DNA from: DAOQAU01 sp964640325
GTDB taxonomy: Bacteria; Cyanobacteriota; Vampirovibrionia; Gastranaerophilales; Gastranaerophilaceae
Reading direction: 5' to 3'
Assembly: GCA_964640325.1 (NCBI GenBank)
Contig: CAZXID010000016.1
Span: 1-44,246, forward strand
DNA: 44,246 nucleotides
The notes beneath the pieces were generated by a model that was given only the letters and a program-made list of their open reading frames with translations, was not told where the DNA came from and did no database searches. The translations under genes and the position numbers were made by a program. Shown here in pieces: positions 22,254 to 30,575 of the stretch (its first letter is position 1; each line of letters begins with the position of its first letter).

Positions 22254-23720
22254 ATGAAAGAGCTTTTAAAAAAATCAGCCGCACAGCAGCACAAAATGAT
22301 TAAAAACAAGGAAATTTCTGCTGTAGAATTAATTCAAGCCACATATGACAGAATTGACGAAGTTGAAGATAAAATTGGCTCGTTTAATTGTTTAACAAAA
22401 GAAATCGCCCTTAAAACGGCAAAAAAAGTTGACGAAAAAGTTGCAAAAAATGAAGAATTACCGCTTCTTGCAGGCGTTCCGCTTGCGCTAAAAGATAACA
22501 TGAATTTAGTAGGTTATCCTACAACGGCATCAAGCAAAATTCTTGAAAATTTTATTTCTCCCTATAACGCAACAATAACAGAAAAACTTTTAAATAACCT
22601 TGTTCCGATAGTGGGTAAAGCAAACTTAGACGAATTTGCGATGGGAAGCTCCACCGAAAATTCTGCATTTAAAAAAACATATAACCCATGGGACTTAAAA
22701 AAAGTACCTGGAGGCTCGTCAGGAGGCTCAGCGGCAAGCGTTGCGGCATGTCAGGCCGCTTTATCTCTGGGTTCTGACACAGGCGGAAGTATTCGTCTGC
22801 CGGGAAGCTTTTGTGGAATTATCGGGATGAAACCCACTTACGGAAGGGTTTCCAGATACGGGCTTATAGCTTTTGCATCATCACTTGACCAAATAGGACC
22901 TTTTGCAAGGACAATTGAAGATGCGGCGATGCTTTTGGAAGTCATCGCAGGCCTTGACCCTAAAGATTCAACATCTTTAGACGTGCCGGTAGAGCCTTAT
23001 TCAAAAATGCTCGACACCGACATAAAAGGAATGAAGGTGGGCGTTATAAAAGAACTTCTTGCAGAGGGCGTTACAGAGGACGTTAAAAAAGCAATAGAAA
23101 ACGCGATTGAATTTTATAAATCGGCAGGTTGTGAAATCAAAGAAGTTTCACTGCCTTATCTTAAATATTCTATAGGAATTTACTATATCCTTGCAACAGC
23201 AGAAGCCAGTTCAAATTTGGCGCGCTTTGACGGAGTTAAATACGGATATAGGGCAAAAGATGCCAAAAATCTTATGGAAATGTACACTAAAACAAGAGCG
23301 GAAGGCTTCGGCCCCGAAGTTAAGCGCCGTATAATGCTCGGAACTTATGCGCTGAGCTCAGGTTATTACGATGCCTATTACAGAAAAGCCCAACAATTAA
23401 GGGCTTTGGTGAAACAAGATTTTGACAGAGTCTTTAAGGAAGTTGATATTTTAGTTTCTCCTACATGCCCCAACACCGCATTTGAAATGGGCGCAAGAGC
23501 AGATGACCCGCTTGCAATGTATTTGACAGATATTGCTACAATTAGCGCAAACTTGGCGGGGATTCCAGGGTTGAGTGTTCCGGCAGGCTTTGATTCTTCA
23601 GACATGCCAATCGGATTGCAGATTTTAGCACCCGTGCTTCAGGAAACAAAATTGTTTAATGCAGCATATAAATTTGAACAGGCGCATGATTTTTATACAA
23701 AAATCGCAGAAGTTAAGTAA
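22254..23720 (+). CDS. gatA: Asp-tRNA(Asn)/Glu-tRNA(Gln) amidotransferase subunit A
   Basis: The 488-residue amidase-signature enzyme has the Ser-cisSer-Lys triad: K80 (LALKDN), S155 (VPGGSSGGSAA) and nucleophile S179 (GSDTGGSIRLP). The length and the sequence 'NLDEFAMGSSTENSAF' are those of GatA rather than a general amidase. It makes ammonia from glutamine, which GatB uses to convert misacylated Glu-tRNA(Gln) or Asp-tRNA(Asn). gatB and gatC are not in the window, so the complex is encoded at several loci. An AAGGAG site stands 5-6 bases before the ATG. It is followed by a strong hairpin shared with the convergent apt gene. Confidence 0.97.
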   Translation: MKELLKKSAAQQHKMIKNKEISAVELIQATYDRIDEVEDKIGSFNCLTKEIALKTAKKVDEKVAKNEELPLLAGVPLALKDNMNLVGYPTTASSKILENFISPYNATITEKLLNNLVPIVGKANLDEFAMGSSTENSAFKKTYNPWDLKKVPGGSSGGSAASVAACQAALSLGSDTGGSIRLPGSFCGIIGMKPTYGRVSRYGLIAFASSLDQIGPFARTIEDAAMLLEVIAGLDPKDSTSLDVPVEPYSKMLDTDIKGMKVGVIKELLAEGVTEDVKKAIENAIEFYKSAGCEIKEVSLPYLKYSIGIYYILATAEASSNLARFDGVKYGYRAKDAKNLMEMYTKTRAEGFGPEVKRRIMLGTYALSSGYYDAYYRKAQQLRALVKQDFDRVFKEVDILVSPTCPNTAFEMGARADDPLAMYLTDIATISANLAGIPGLSVPAGFDSSDMPIGLQILAPVLQETKLFNAAYKFEQAHDFYTKIAEVK

Positions 23721-23754
23721 ATAGCCAAATAGTAAATAGGTAATAGGAAATAGA

Positions 23755-23781
23755 AGGCGATTTTGCTTTGCAAAATCGCCT
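23755..23781. terminator. Shared hairpin between gatA and apt
   Basis: An 11-bp perfect stem (23755-23765 with 23771-23781, core GGCGATTTTG/CAAAATCGCC) has loop CTTTG. Flanking T tracts are weak on both strands, but its place between two convergent stops fits a bidirectional terminator. Confidence 0.65.
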
Positions 23782-23809
23782 AACTTATTAATTTATCGAC
23801 TTATAAACT

Positions 23810-24340
23810 TCAATAATTAACCATTGAAACGATTCTGACATCTTTTGGCAGCTTTTCTCTGCCGTTCAAGTCGTTCAATTCAATAACAAAACCGCAGCCC
23901 ACGATTTGCGCGCCTGTTCTTGTTACAAGATTACAAGCTGCCGCTGCAGTCCCGCCGGTAGCAAGCAAATCGTCCAATATAAGAACTCTGTCGCCTTTTT
24001 TAAGAGCATCTTCGTGGATTTCCAAAGAATCCGTGCCGTATTCAAGTTCGTACGTTTCTTTTATCGTTTTTGCAGGAAGCTTATTTGGTTTTCTCACAGG
24101 TACAAAGCCTGCGTTTAAATTGTAAGCAACAGGCATGGCAAAAATAAATCCTCTGGATTCCATTCCTACAACGTAATCTATTTGTTCATTTTTGAACTTT
24201 TCGCATAAGAAATCAACCATTAATTTGAGGGTTTGCGGATCCTTTAGCGCGGTTGTAATATCCCTAAACATTATTCCCTGTTTTGGAAAATCCTGAATAT
24301 TCCTAATTCTGTCTTTAACATTTTGTGCTATTTGCGGCAT
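23810..24340 (-). CDS. apt: Adenine phosphoribosyltransferase
   Basis: The 176-residue protein has the type I PRT fold with the PRPP-binding loop RVLILDDLLATGGTAAA, the APRT-typical start 'IRNIQDFPKQGIMFRDITTAL' and VVGMESRGFIFA. It salvages adenine to AMP with PRPP in the cytoplasm. The gene is complete and of normal length. It stands between the shared hairpin at 23755-23781 (its 3' side) and a palindromic repeat element upstream of its start (24369-24441). Confidence 0.96.
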   Translation of the reverse strand: MPQIAQNVKDRIRNIQDFPKQGIMFRDITTALKDPQTLKLMVDFLCEKFKNEQIDYVVGMESRGFIFAMPVAYNLNAGFVPVRKPNKLPAKTIKETYELEYGTDSLEIHEDALKKGDRVLILDDLLATGGTAAAACNLVTRTGAQIVGCGFVIELNDLNGREKLPKDVRIVSMVNY

Positions 24341-24368
24341 TTTAATTCTCCTATATCTTCATCCTCCG

Positions 24369-24441
24369 TCATGCTGAACTTGTTTCAGCATCTTTCCAAC
24401 AAGAAATATTGGATAGATCCCGAAACGAGTTCGGGATGACA
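24369..24441. repeat. Dispersed palindromic repeat, copy 2 (paired, MITE-like)
   Basis: Two palindromic units face each other over 73 bp. The left unit is GTCAT, GCTGAA, CTTGT, TTCAGC, ATC (24369-24393). The right unit, on the opposite strand, is GTCAT, CCCGAA, CTCGT, TTCGGG, ATC (24441 down to 24417). The ends are GTCAT...ATGAC inverted repeats. The arms differ between units by paired changes that keep pairing. It lies between the apt start and the end of the glycosyltransferase gene. Confidence 0.8.
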
Positions 24442-24448
24442 ACTAAAT

Positions 24449-25789
24449 TTATAATTTTTGTAGTTCTTTTTGTTCTTTTAAATGTTGTTCTTCTTCTAAA
24501 ACAAGTCCGTGAGTTGTTTTTCCCCAATTCATGTCTTTTTTGCAAAATAATATTTTAAAACATATCCACATAACGATAGGAAACCAAATTGCAAGCATAT
24601 ATAAAGCTGTTTCCACCGCTTGTTTTAGGGCTTGTGTTCTCGGGACATTATCATATCTTCTAAGACTATACCTTATGGCTAGAACAAAACAAACAGCGAT
24701 TGCAAGCCCCATTGCCAAGGAAGAAAACGCATAATTTATAGGTTTAACTCCTGTTGCAACACGTCCGACTTGAAAAAATATTTCCATTAAAAGCCAAATC
24801 GGCATCAAAAACTCGGAAATATAAGCTGTCATATCAAGACTTGCTCTTAACGACATTTCTTTTGAATTTAAAACATCGCCAAAGTGTTCCAAATATCTTC
24901 TGATGCTCCCTTCCAGCCACCTTCTGCGTTGTCTGTAAAGCGGCATAAGATAGATTACACCTTCTTCATAAACAACTGTGTCCGGACAGAATCTTACGTC
25001 CCAGCCTTTTATATGAAGTTGTGTGGACATATCCAAATCATCTGTAATTGTATAGTTATTCCAGCCACCGATATCTTCCAGTGCTGCCCTTTTTATTAAT
25101 TCGCCATTGCCTCGAAGCTCAACCGCTCCTTTAACAGCATCTCTGCCGACTTGAAAGTGTGTATCTAAAGTGTATTCATTATTTTGGCAACGGGTTAAAA
25201 AATTATAGTCTTTATTGCTTATAACTTTTCTTGCCTGAACAGCACCTACATCTTCACTTTCAAGGTGAGGTATAAGTCTTGAAAGAAAATCCGGCTGAAC
25301 TCTTGCATCTGCATCAAACACAAGTATTGCTTCACCTTTTGCAATTGCCATTGCTTCGTTTAAAACAGCGGATTTGCCAGGATAAGCATCTTTTGGGCGA
25401 ACCATTGCCGTTACTTTATCGTATTTTTTTTCTAAATCTTTTATAACCGATGCTGTATTATCATCGCTTCTGTCGTCAATTACTATGACTTCAAATTTTT
25501 CGTAAGTCATGGCTAAAACATTTTCAACAGTTTTTGAGATAACTCCTTCTTCATTATGTGAGGGGATCATAACAGTGACAAGAGGTTTAAAATTTTCGTT
25601 TATCACCTGCGGATTTTTTCTTAACTTCCTTTTTCTGTGAAGCGTTGCAAGGTGCATATAAAAAGTATAAATAAGCATTGCAACACATAAAAAAACAAGC
25701 CCCCATAGAGTGTTAAAATAATTTTGAAAAACATATAAAAACACTCCGAGTCCAAAAATTATTGCAAATAAAACAATTCTTTCTCTCAT
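24449..25789 (-). CDS. Membrane glycosyltransferase family 2 (processive type)
   Basis: The 446-residue protein has two N-terminal membrane helices (about 5-45), a cytoplasmic GT2 domain and several C-terminal helices (about 320-425). GT2 motifs are in order: MIPSHNEEGVI, VIDDRSDDN, DADARV (DXD), TDDLDM (general base) and QRRRW, the (Q/R)xxRW motif of processive synthases such as BcsA, HAS and PgaC. It therefore probably extends a beta-linked polysaccharide across the membrane; the sugar is unknown. It starts immediately after the TAA of the MurG-like gene (TAAATG), so the two act together, for instance in exopolysaccharide or glycolipid synthesis. Confidence 0.88.
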   Translation of the reverse strand: MRERIVLFAIIFGLGVFLYVFQNYFNTLWGLVFLCVAMLIYTFYMHLATLHRKRKLRKNPQVINENFKPLVTVMIPSHNEEGVISKTVENVLAMTYEKFEVIVIDDRSDDNTASVIKDLEKKYDKVTAMVRPKDAYPGKSAVLNEAMAIAKGEAILVFDADARVQPDFLSRLIPHLESEDVGAVQARKVISNKDYNFLTRCQNNEYTLDTHFQVGRDAVKGAVELRGNGELIKRAALEDIGGWNNYTITDDLDMSTQLHIKGWDVRFCPDTVVYEEGVIYLMPLYRQRRRWLEGSIRRYLEHFGDVLNSKEMSLRASLDMTAYISEFLMPIWLLMEIFFQVGRVATGVKPINYAFSSLAMGLAIAVCFVLAIRYSLRRYDNVPRTQALKQAVETALYMLAIWFPIVMWICFKILFCKKDMNWGKTTHGLVLEEEQHLKEQKELQKL

Positions 25790-26989
25790 TTAATACCTGC
25801 GTAACCTCATTGCATACTCACTTAAAATATCGGCAACTCTGCTTTTCGCATCAAGCTCCAATGACATTGTAGCAAAAAATTCGGCATGTTTCTTATATTT
25901 GTCATCTTTCATTACTTTTTGTATACAATCATAAAGTTTTTGGACAGTTAAATTTTTGTGCGTAACAACCTCGGAAACCTGTAATTCTGCCATTCTTCGA
26001 GCATTATTTTCTTGTTCGATTTGATTTAAGTCAGGAACGATAACAGAAGGTTTGCCCAAAGATAAAATTTCCATGGCTGTAGAGTGTCCCGCTTGGGCGA
26101 TGACAAGGTCTGCGGTTTTCAAATAAGGCGAAATATCCCCAATCATGCCTTTTATGCTTACATTTGAGGGTATTTTTTCTGTTTCAAAGAAGGTGAAAAT
26201 TTCAAAATCAACTTCGGGCATTTTTTCTGCAACTGCCAAAATGCAATCAAAAAGAGGTCTTCTGTAAGCATGCCCACCCAAAGATACAACAATATACGGT
26301 CTGTCGGTATTTCTTTGTACCAGAGAAACGTTATTGTTGTCAAAATTAACCAAAGGCCCTACAAAGCGGGTTCTTTTCATGATTTTTCTGTTATGGCTTA
26401 AATTGGGTAAGCAAACAGTATAAGGCGGCGGAAAGTCAGGAATAAGAATTTCTTCGGTTGAACTTAAATACATGCGCATCCAGGAATCAAAAGAAACGCC
26501 TAAGAGTTTCACAAGCCAGTTATCTTGCTGAAAAAACGGATAAAATGCGCTTTGATTTGTTATTGTTATACAAGGTAATTTGAGTTTTTCTGCTGCCATG
26601 ACAGGAATCATACGACCGTCTGCCACAACGCATGATGCACCTGAATTTCTTATTATATCAACTTCTTCGTCTACAAGTTTATTGAATTTTACTACCCACC
26701 CTTGGTTTTTAACTATAGTTCTCGCAACATCAAAAGCTCCGTCTTGCCCCACAAACTCCAATTCCTGAGAAATCTTCTGGCATGGAATCCCATGCTCTTT
26801 GAGTCTTTCTAAAGCATAGCCGTAAGTGCCTATCAAATAGTTTTTTTTGTCTAACTTGGTTGAAATAGCTATGGCTCTTGAAGAATGGCCGTATCCTTCT
26901 GAGCTTATTGAAAAATAAATCTTATTTAAGAGTTTGTCTTTTGGCTTAAAAAGCCTTGCGATTTTGCTGAATTCATCTCTGAAAATCAT
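25790..26989 (-). CDS. MurG/GT28-like glycosyltransferase
   Basis: The 399-residue GT-B fold protein has an N-terminal motif 'YFSISSEGYGHSSRAIAIS' (acceptor domain) and a C-terminal nucleotide-sugar domain with YIVVSLGGHAYRRP and AQAGHSTAMEILSLGKPSVIVP, typical of MurG-like and MJ1255-type enzymes. The substrate cannot be read from sequence; glycolipid or polysaccharide synthesis fits the neighbouring GT2. I preferred ATG 26989 (GAGG upstream) over a TTG at 27025, because a TATAAT -10 box on the minus strand overlaps codons just after that TTG. It is the first gene of a two-gene operon and divergent from HU. Confidence 0.8.
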   Translation of the reverse strand: MIFRDEFSKIARLFKPKDKLLNKIYFSISSEGYGHSSRAIAISTKLDKKNYLIGTYGYALERLKEHGIPCQKISQELEFVGQDGAFDVARTIVKNQGWVVKFNKLVDEEVDIIRNSGASCVVADGRMIPVMAAEKLKLPCITITNQSAFYPFFQQDNWLVKLLGVSFDSWMRMYLSSTEEILIPDFPPPYTVCLPNLSHNRKIMKRTRFVGPLVNFDNNNVSLVQRNTDRPYIVVSLGGHAYRRPLFDCILAVAEKMPEVDFEIFTFFETEKIPSNVSIKGMIGDISPYLKTADLVIAQAGHSTAMEILSLGKPSVIVPDLNQIEQENNARRMAELQVSEVVTHKNLTVQKLYDCIQKVMKDDKYKKHAEFFATMSLELDAKSRVADILSEYAMRLRRY

Positions 26990-27071
26990 ATCTAAATTAC
27001 CTCTTCCAACAATATTATAGTCCAAATATATGTTTTTTTGGGAAAAATTATATTAATTTTCGTAAAAATAC

Positions 27072-27099
27072 TTGCGTTTTATTTTGATTTAAATATAAT
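27072..27099 (+). promoter_or_regulatory. Promoter of the HU gene
   Basis: TTGCGT (27072-27077), a 16-bp spacer and TATAAT (27094-27099) form a good sigma-70-type promoter. The start of transcription would be near 27106, leaving a leader of about 30 nt to the ATG at 27135. Confidence 0.65.
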
Positions 27100-27134
27100 A
27101 GTCCATGTACACATTAAGAAAGGGGTTTATTATT

Positions 27135-27413
27135 ATGAACAAAGAAGAATTAGTACAAGAGATAGCTAAAAAAGCTAAAGTTACTCAAAAAGATGCAGGA
27201 GAAGTTCTCGGAGCATTGGTAGATACTATCCAAAAAACTGTTGCTAAAGGCAAAAAAGTTACATTGGTAGGATTTGGGACTTGGGAACCACGCAAAAGAG
27301 CTGCTAGAAACGGAAGAAACCCACAAACAGGTAAAGAAATTAAAATCGCAGCTAAAACTGTACCTGCATTCTCTGCTGGTAAAAAATTCAAACAAATCGT
27401 TAACGGCAAATAG
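27135..27413 (+). CDS. hup: DNA-binding protein HU
   Basis: The 92-residue HU/IHF-fold protein begins MNKEELVQEIAKKAKVTQKDAGEVL. It has the family signature VGFGTWEPRKRAARNGRNPQTGKEI in its DNA-binding arms, and ends in FSAGKKFKQIVNGK. It compacts and bends DNA without sequence specificity and probably works as a homodimer. I chose ATG 27135 because AAAGGGG precedes it and the product has normal HU length. An ATG at 27105 would sit at the predicted transcription start. The gene is monocistronic, with its own promoter and a strong terminator at 27534-27566. Confidence 0.96.
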   Translation: MNKEELVQEIAKKAKVTQKDAGEVLGALVDTIQKTVAKGKKVTLVGFGTWEPRKRAARNGRNPQTGKEIKIAAKTVPAFSAGKKFKQIVNGK

Positions 27414-27434
27414 CTCAAACAAGCAAAGGGCGAA

Positions 27435-27506
27435 GGTCTTTTGCGGCAGTGAACGAAGTTCACAATAGCAAAAACTGCGACCCGTTCAATGCGAGTGAGC
27501 AAGACC
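27435..27506 (+). other. Structured 3' region after HU
   Basis: Nested complementary arms lie between the HU stop and its terminator. An outer pair is GGTCTT (27435-27440) and AAGACC (27501-27506). An inner pair is GCAGT (27446-27450) and ACTGC (27474-27478). A perfect 6-bp hairpin is GTGAAC-GAA-GTTCAC (27449-27463). It has no coding potential that I trust and may be a repeat element or a structured UTR. Confidence 0.4.
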
Positions 27507-27533
27507 GAAAATTTAACGGTTGTTAATTTTTTA

Positions 27534-27566
27534 AAAGGTGTGTAAGCAATTACACACCTTTCTTTT
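27534..27566. terminator. Bidirectional terminator between HU and serA
   Basis: A perfect 12-bp stem (27534-27545 with 27550-27561, core AAGGTGTGTAA) has loop GCAA. TCTTTT follows on the plus strand and a T run on the minus strand, so it can end both the HU transcript and the converging serA transcript. Confidence 0.9.
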
Positions 27567-27578
27567 ATGGTTTTTTTA

Positions 27579-29168
27579 TTATGCTGATAATTTAATATAT
27601 TTTGAATCGCAAACGCCTTTAATTTTGCTTATTTCATTCAAAACACCATTATCAACGGCTCTGTCTGTATTTATAATCATTATTGAATTTTCGCCGGCTT
27701 TTTGAACGACATGCATCTGGTTAATGTTGATTTTATGCCCGCCTATTACGGTTGCGACTTGCGCAATCATTGAAGGTTTGTTTTCATGCGGCACTAAAAT
27801 CAAATGTTTTTCAGGTTCAATACTCGTTGCGTATTGGTTAATTTTTACTATTCTTTGCATATTTTCCGCAACCAAAGCGCCTGAAACGGTTGATTCTTGG
27901 GTGTCAGTGATTAAGTTTACACTGATAAGCCCAATATAATTGCAGGTTTTATCGATTTTTGAAGTTGTAACGGAAATTCCTTTTTGTTTTGCCAAAATCG
28001 GTGCGTTAACATAATTTACATTTTCGGTAATTGAAGAAAATATTCCTTTTAAAGTCGCAACTTCAAGCGGTGAAATGTCAAGTGAGGCAAGACTTCCGGT
28101 CGCCGTAATTTCTATTGATTTTAAATTTCCGATTGTTATTTGTTTTGCAAATTCGCCGATATTTTGTGCTATTTGCATATAATCTTTTACAGGCTCAAGT
28201 TTTTCAGGTTTTAGAGAAGGAATATTAACAGCGCTTGTTGCAGAGCCTCCGGTTAAAACCTCTTTTATCTGTTGTGCTACATCAATTGCAACATTAAGCT
28301 GGGCTTCTGCTGTACTTGCGCCCAAGTGAGGAGTTAAAACGATATTTTCCTCAATATTTATAAGCGGAGAATTTTTGATATTAGGTTCTTCTTCATAAAC
28401 GTCAATCGCCGCAGCGCTTATCTGTCCTTTTTCCATAGCTTCTTTGAGCGCAATTTCATCTATTATTCCGCCTCTTGCACAATTAATTATTTTAACTCCT
28501 TTTTTCATTTTAGAAATTGTTTCTTTATTAATTAAATGCGTAGTCTCTTTTGTTTTTGGGGCATGGATTGTTATATAATCACATTTGCTCCAAAAATCGT
28601 CGATTTTTGCCACATATTGAGCACCGATTGCCTCCACCGCTTCTTTTGAAGTGTAAGGGTCGCAAACTAAAACCTTCATCCCTAAAGCAATTGCAACTTG
28701 TGCAACGTGAGAACCTATCTTACCAAGGCCTATTATCCCTAAAGTTTTTGCAAAGACTTCTGTTCCTGTGAACTTTGAGCGTTCCCAAAGCCCCATTTTG
28801 GTCGATTGAGCCGCTTTGGGTATGTTTCTTGCCATAGAAAGCATTAGGGCGATTGTGTGCTCTGCAGCAGCGTTTGTGTTGCCATCAGGGGAATTTACTA
28901 CTATAACACCTTTTTGAGTGGCGGCTTCGACATCAATGTTATCCACGCCGACTCCTGCCCTGCCTATGATTTTCAGGTTTTTGCCCGCTTCAATGACTTT
29001 TGCTGTTACTTTGGTTTCGCTTCTGACCATAAGCGCGTCATAATTTTGTATAACATTGCAGAGTTCTTTTTCTGCCATTGTCGGGAGCATATCTACTTGG
29101 ATATTTTTGCCCTCAAGTAAAATATTTTTTGCAATTTCGTTGATTTTGTCTGTTACTAATACTTTCAT
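27579..29168 (-). CDS. serA: D-3-phosphoglycerate dehydrogenase
   Basis: The 529-residue long-form PGDH has a substrate domain, an NAD-binding Rossmann domain (GLGKIG, residues 147-152), an intervening ASB domain (about 320-450) and a C-terminal ACT domain (HLILVPHENKPSMIAQVATVIG..). Catalytic residues are R232 (NCARGG), the Glu of the EEEP motif near 261, and H281 (TPHLGAST). It catalyses the first step of serine synthesis, 3-phosphoglycerate to phosphohydroxypyruvate, and the ACT domain suggests serine feedback. It is the last gene of the minus-strand run, with AAAGGA 8 nt before its ATG and an 8-bp tandem repeat in its leader region. Confidence 0.97.
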   Translation of the reverse strand: MKVLVTDKINEIAKNILLEGKNIQVDMLPTMAEKELCNVIQNYDALMVRSETKVTAKVIEAGKNLKIIGRAGVGVDNIDVEAATQKGVIVVNSPDGNTNAAAEHTIALMLSMARNIPKAAQSTKMGLWERSKFTGTEVFAKTLGIIGLGKIGSHVAQVAIALGMKVLVCDPYTSKEAVEAIGAQYVAKIDDFWSKCDYITIHAPKTKETTHLINKETISKMKKGVKIINCARGGIIDEIALKEAMEKGQISAAAIDVYEEEPNIKNSPLINIEENIVLTPHLGASTAEAQLNVAIDVAQQIKEVLTGGSATSAVNIPSLKPEKLEPVKDYMQIAQNIGEFAKQITIGNLKSIEITATGSLASLDISPLEVATLKGIFSSITENVNYVNAPILAKQKGISVTTSKIDKTCNYIGLISVNLITDTQESTVSGALVAENMQRIVKINQYATSIEPEKHLILVPHENKPSMIAQVATVIGGHKININQMHVVQKAGENSIMIINTDRAVDNGVLNEISKIKGVCDSKYIKLSA

Positions 29169-29229
29169 TTATTATCCTTTAAAATTAATACTACATAAAA
29201 ATGCTTATAAGTTAAAAAAGAACTGCCAA

Positions 29230-29261
29230 CTTATAAACTTATCACCTTATAAACTTATAAA
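29230..29261. repeat. 8-bp tandem repeat upstream of serA
   Basis: Four adjacent units are CTTATAAA (29230), CTTATCAC (29238), CTTATAAA (29246) and CTTATAAA (29254), at exact 8-bp period. A related CTTATAAG lies at 29204. They fill the gap between the 115-residue gene and serA. Confidence 0.7.
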
Positions 29262-29265
29262 CTAA

Positions 29266-29613
29266 TCAAAACGGTTTTGTCTGGTTAAGTTTCTGTCTTA
29301 ATTCTCTGAATCTTGCAATGTCTTCTTGGGCTTTGCCCGATTCTTTGAAGACGGCTTGAGTCGAAGGATGAACCATCAAAACATAATCCATATGGATTTC
29401 TAAAAAATTATATCTTCTGGGTGCTTGGGTCGAATTTCTGGAATAAATTTCGGCATTAGTGACCGCCAAAAATCTTCTTTCGCGGTCATTAAGCAAATCC
29501 GTTAATTCACGGTTTGTGCTTGTGTATTTTGAAACGTGAACAGTACCTTTAATGTCGTGATCAACTGTTAAAATACTTACTTCTATTGGAATTGTATCAA
29601 CGTGTTTTGCCAT
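29266..29613 (-). CDS. Conserved-looking protein of unknown function
   Basis: The 115-residue soluble protein has a beta-rich first part (VDTIPIEVSILTVDHDIKGTVHVSKYTSTNRELTDLLN in outline) in which a small barrel-like domain seems to end in 'RRFLAVTNAEIY'. It then has 'RYNFLEIHMDYVLMVHPS' and a charged helical tail. I do not recognise the family. It sits between the YitT-family gene (60 bp) and serA (97 bp) on the same strand and may be cotranscribed. The ribosome site is atypical (GGGTGG close to the ATG). Confidence 0.65.
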   Translation of the reverse strand: MAKHVDTIPIEVSILTVDHDIKGTVHVSKYTSTNRELTDLLNDRERRFLAVTNAEIYSRNSTQAPRRYNFLEIHMDYVLMVHPSTQAVFKESGKAQEDIARFRELRQKLNQTKPF

Positions 29614-29672
29614 TTACCACCCTTATTATTATAATCATCTTTCTTAAATATAATACATTTTATAAAAAATGT

Positions 29673-30566
29673 CTATGTGTTAAGTTTTATTTTCTTTTTA
29701 TTTTCTCTTTTTTGTTTAATTCTTACTCCGTCAACTTCGTGGACATTTTCTATGGCAATAAAAGATTGTTTATCGATTAAATTTACTAACTCTTTAAGCT
29801 TTACAAGTTCAAGTCTTGATATAACACAGTAGATTATTTTTTTATTTTCTCCAGTATATCCGCCCTTTCCGCTTAGATAAGTTACGCCCACGTCAAGTCT
29901 TTTGATGATTTCTTCGCCGATTTTTTCTGCTTTGTTGGAAATTATAGTTACCGATTTTGATTCATTAAGCCCTTCAAGTACAATATCGATAACTTTGTAG
30001 GCTATAAAATAAACTAAGATTGAGTACATTGCTCTGTCCCAACCAAATAAAAACCCCGCAGCGGTATATATAAAAAAGTTAAAGAACATAATTATTTCGC
30101 CGATAGAAAATCCAGATTTTTTAGCAAGTTTTATCGCCAAGATTTCTGTTCCATCCAGAGCCGCGTTACTTCTTAAAATAAGTCCTACGCCAAGTCCCAA
30201 AACTAATCCCCCAAAAACAGTCGCAAGTAAAAGATCATCGGTCACATGCATTTTGTGAAAGACATTGACACTTAAAGAAAGCATTGTTATTGCATAAACC
30301 GTTTGGGCTACAAAAATACGTCCCAGTTTTTTAAGCGCAAGAAATATGAAAGGAAGATTTAAGCAAAAAAGTAAAACGCCAAGATTTATTTTGGTTAAAT
30401 AGCTTATCATAATTGATATTCCGACAATTCCGCCGTCAATCATGCTATTTGGAATCAAAAAACCTTCTAGTCCAAATCCCGCAATAAAAGCTCCTGTTGT
30501 TAAAAGAATCAATTTTACTATCCAAGATATAAAAGAACTTTCTTTATTTGTTTTCTTAACCAACAT
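29673..30566 (-). CDS. YitT family membrane protein
   Basis: The 297-residue protein has five or so membrane helices in the first 200 residues, with the YitT signature 'GFGLEGFLIPNSMIDGGIVGISIMIS' and 'GGLVLGLGVGLILRSNAALDGTEILA' in outline. A C-terminal cytoplasmic DUF2179 domain follows (about 210-285, 'VTYLSGKGGYTGENKKIIYCVI'). The function of the family is not settled; it is widespread and proposed to be a transporter. The ATG is 9 bp after the cdaA stop, so it is part of the lysA-cdaA operon. Confidence 0.92.
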   Translation of the reverse strand: MLVKKTNKESSFISWIVKLILLTTGAFIAGFGLEGFLIPNSMIDGGIVGISIMISYLTKINLGVLLFCLNLPFIFLALKKLGRIFVAQTVYAITMLSLSVNVFHKMHVTDDLLLATVFGGLVLGLGVGLILRSNAALDGTEILAIKLAKKSGFSIGEIIMFFNFFIYTAAGFLFGWDRAMYSILVYFIAYKVIDIVLEGLNESKSVTIISNKAEKIGEEIIKRLDVGVTYLSGKGGYTGENKKIIYCVISRLELVKLKELVNLIDKQSFIAIENVHEVDGVRIKQKRENKKKIKLNT

Positions 30567-30575
30567 TTTGACTTA

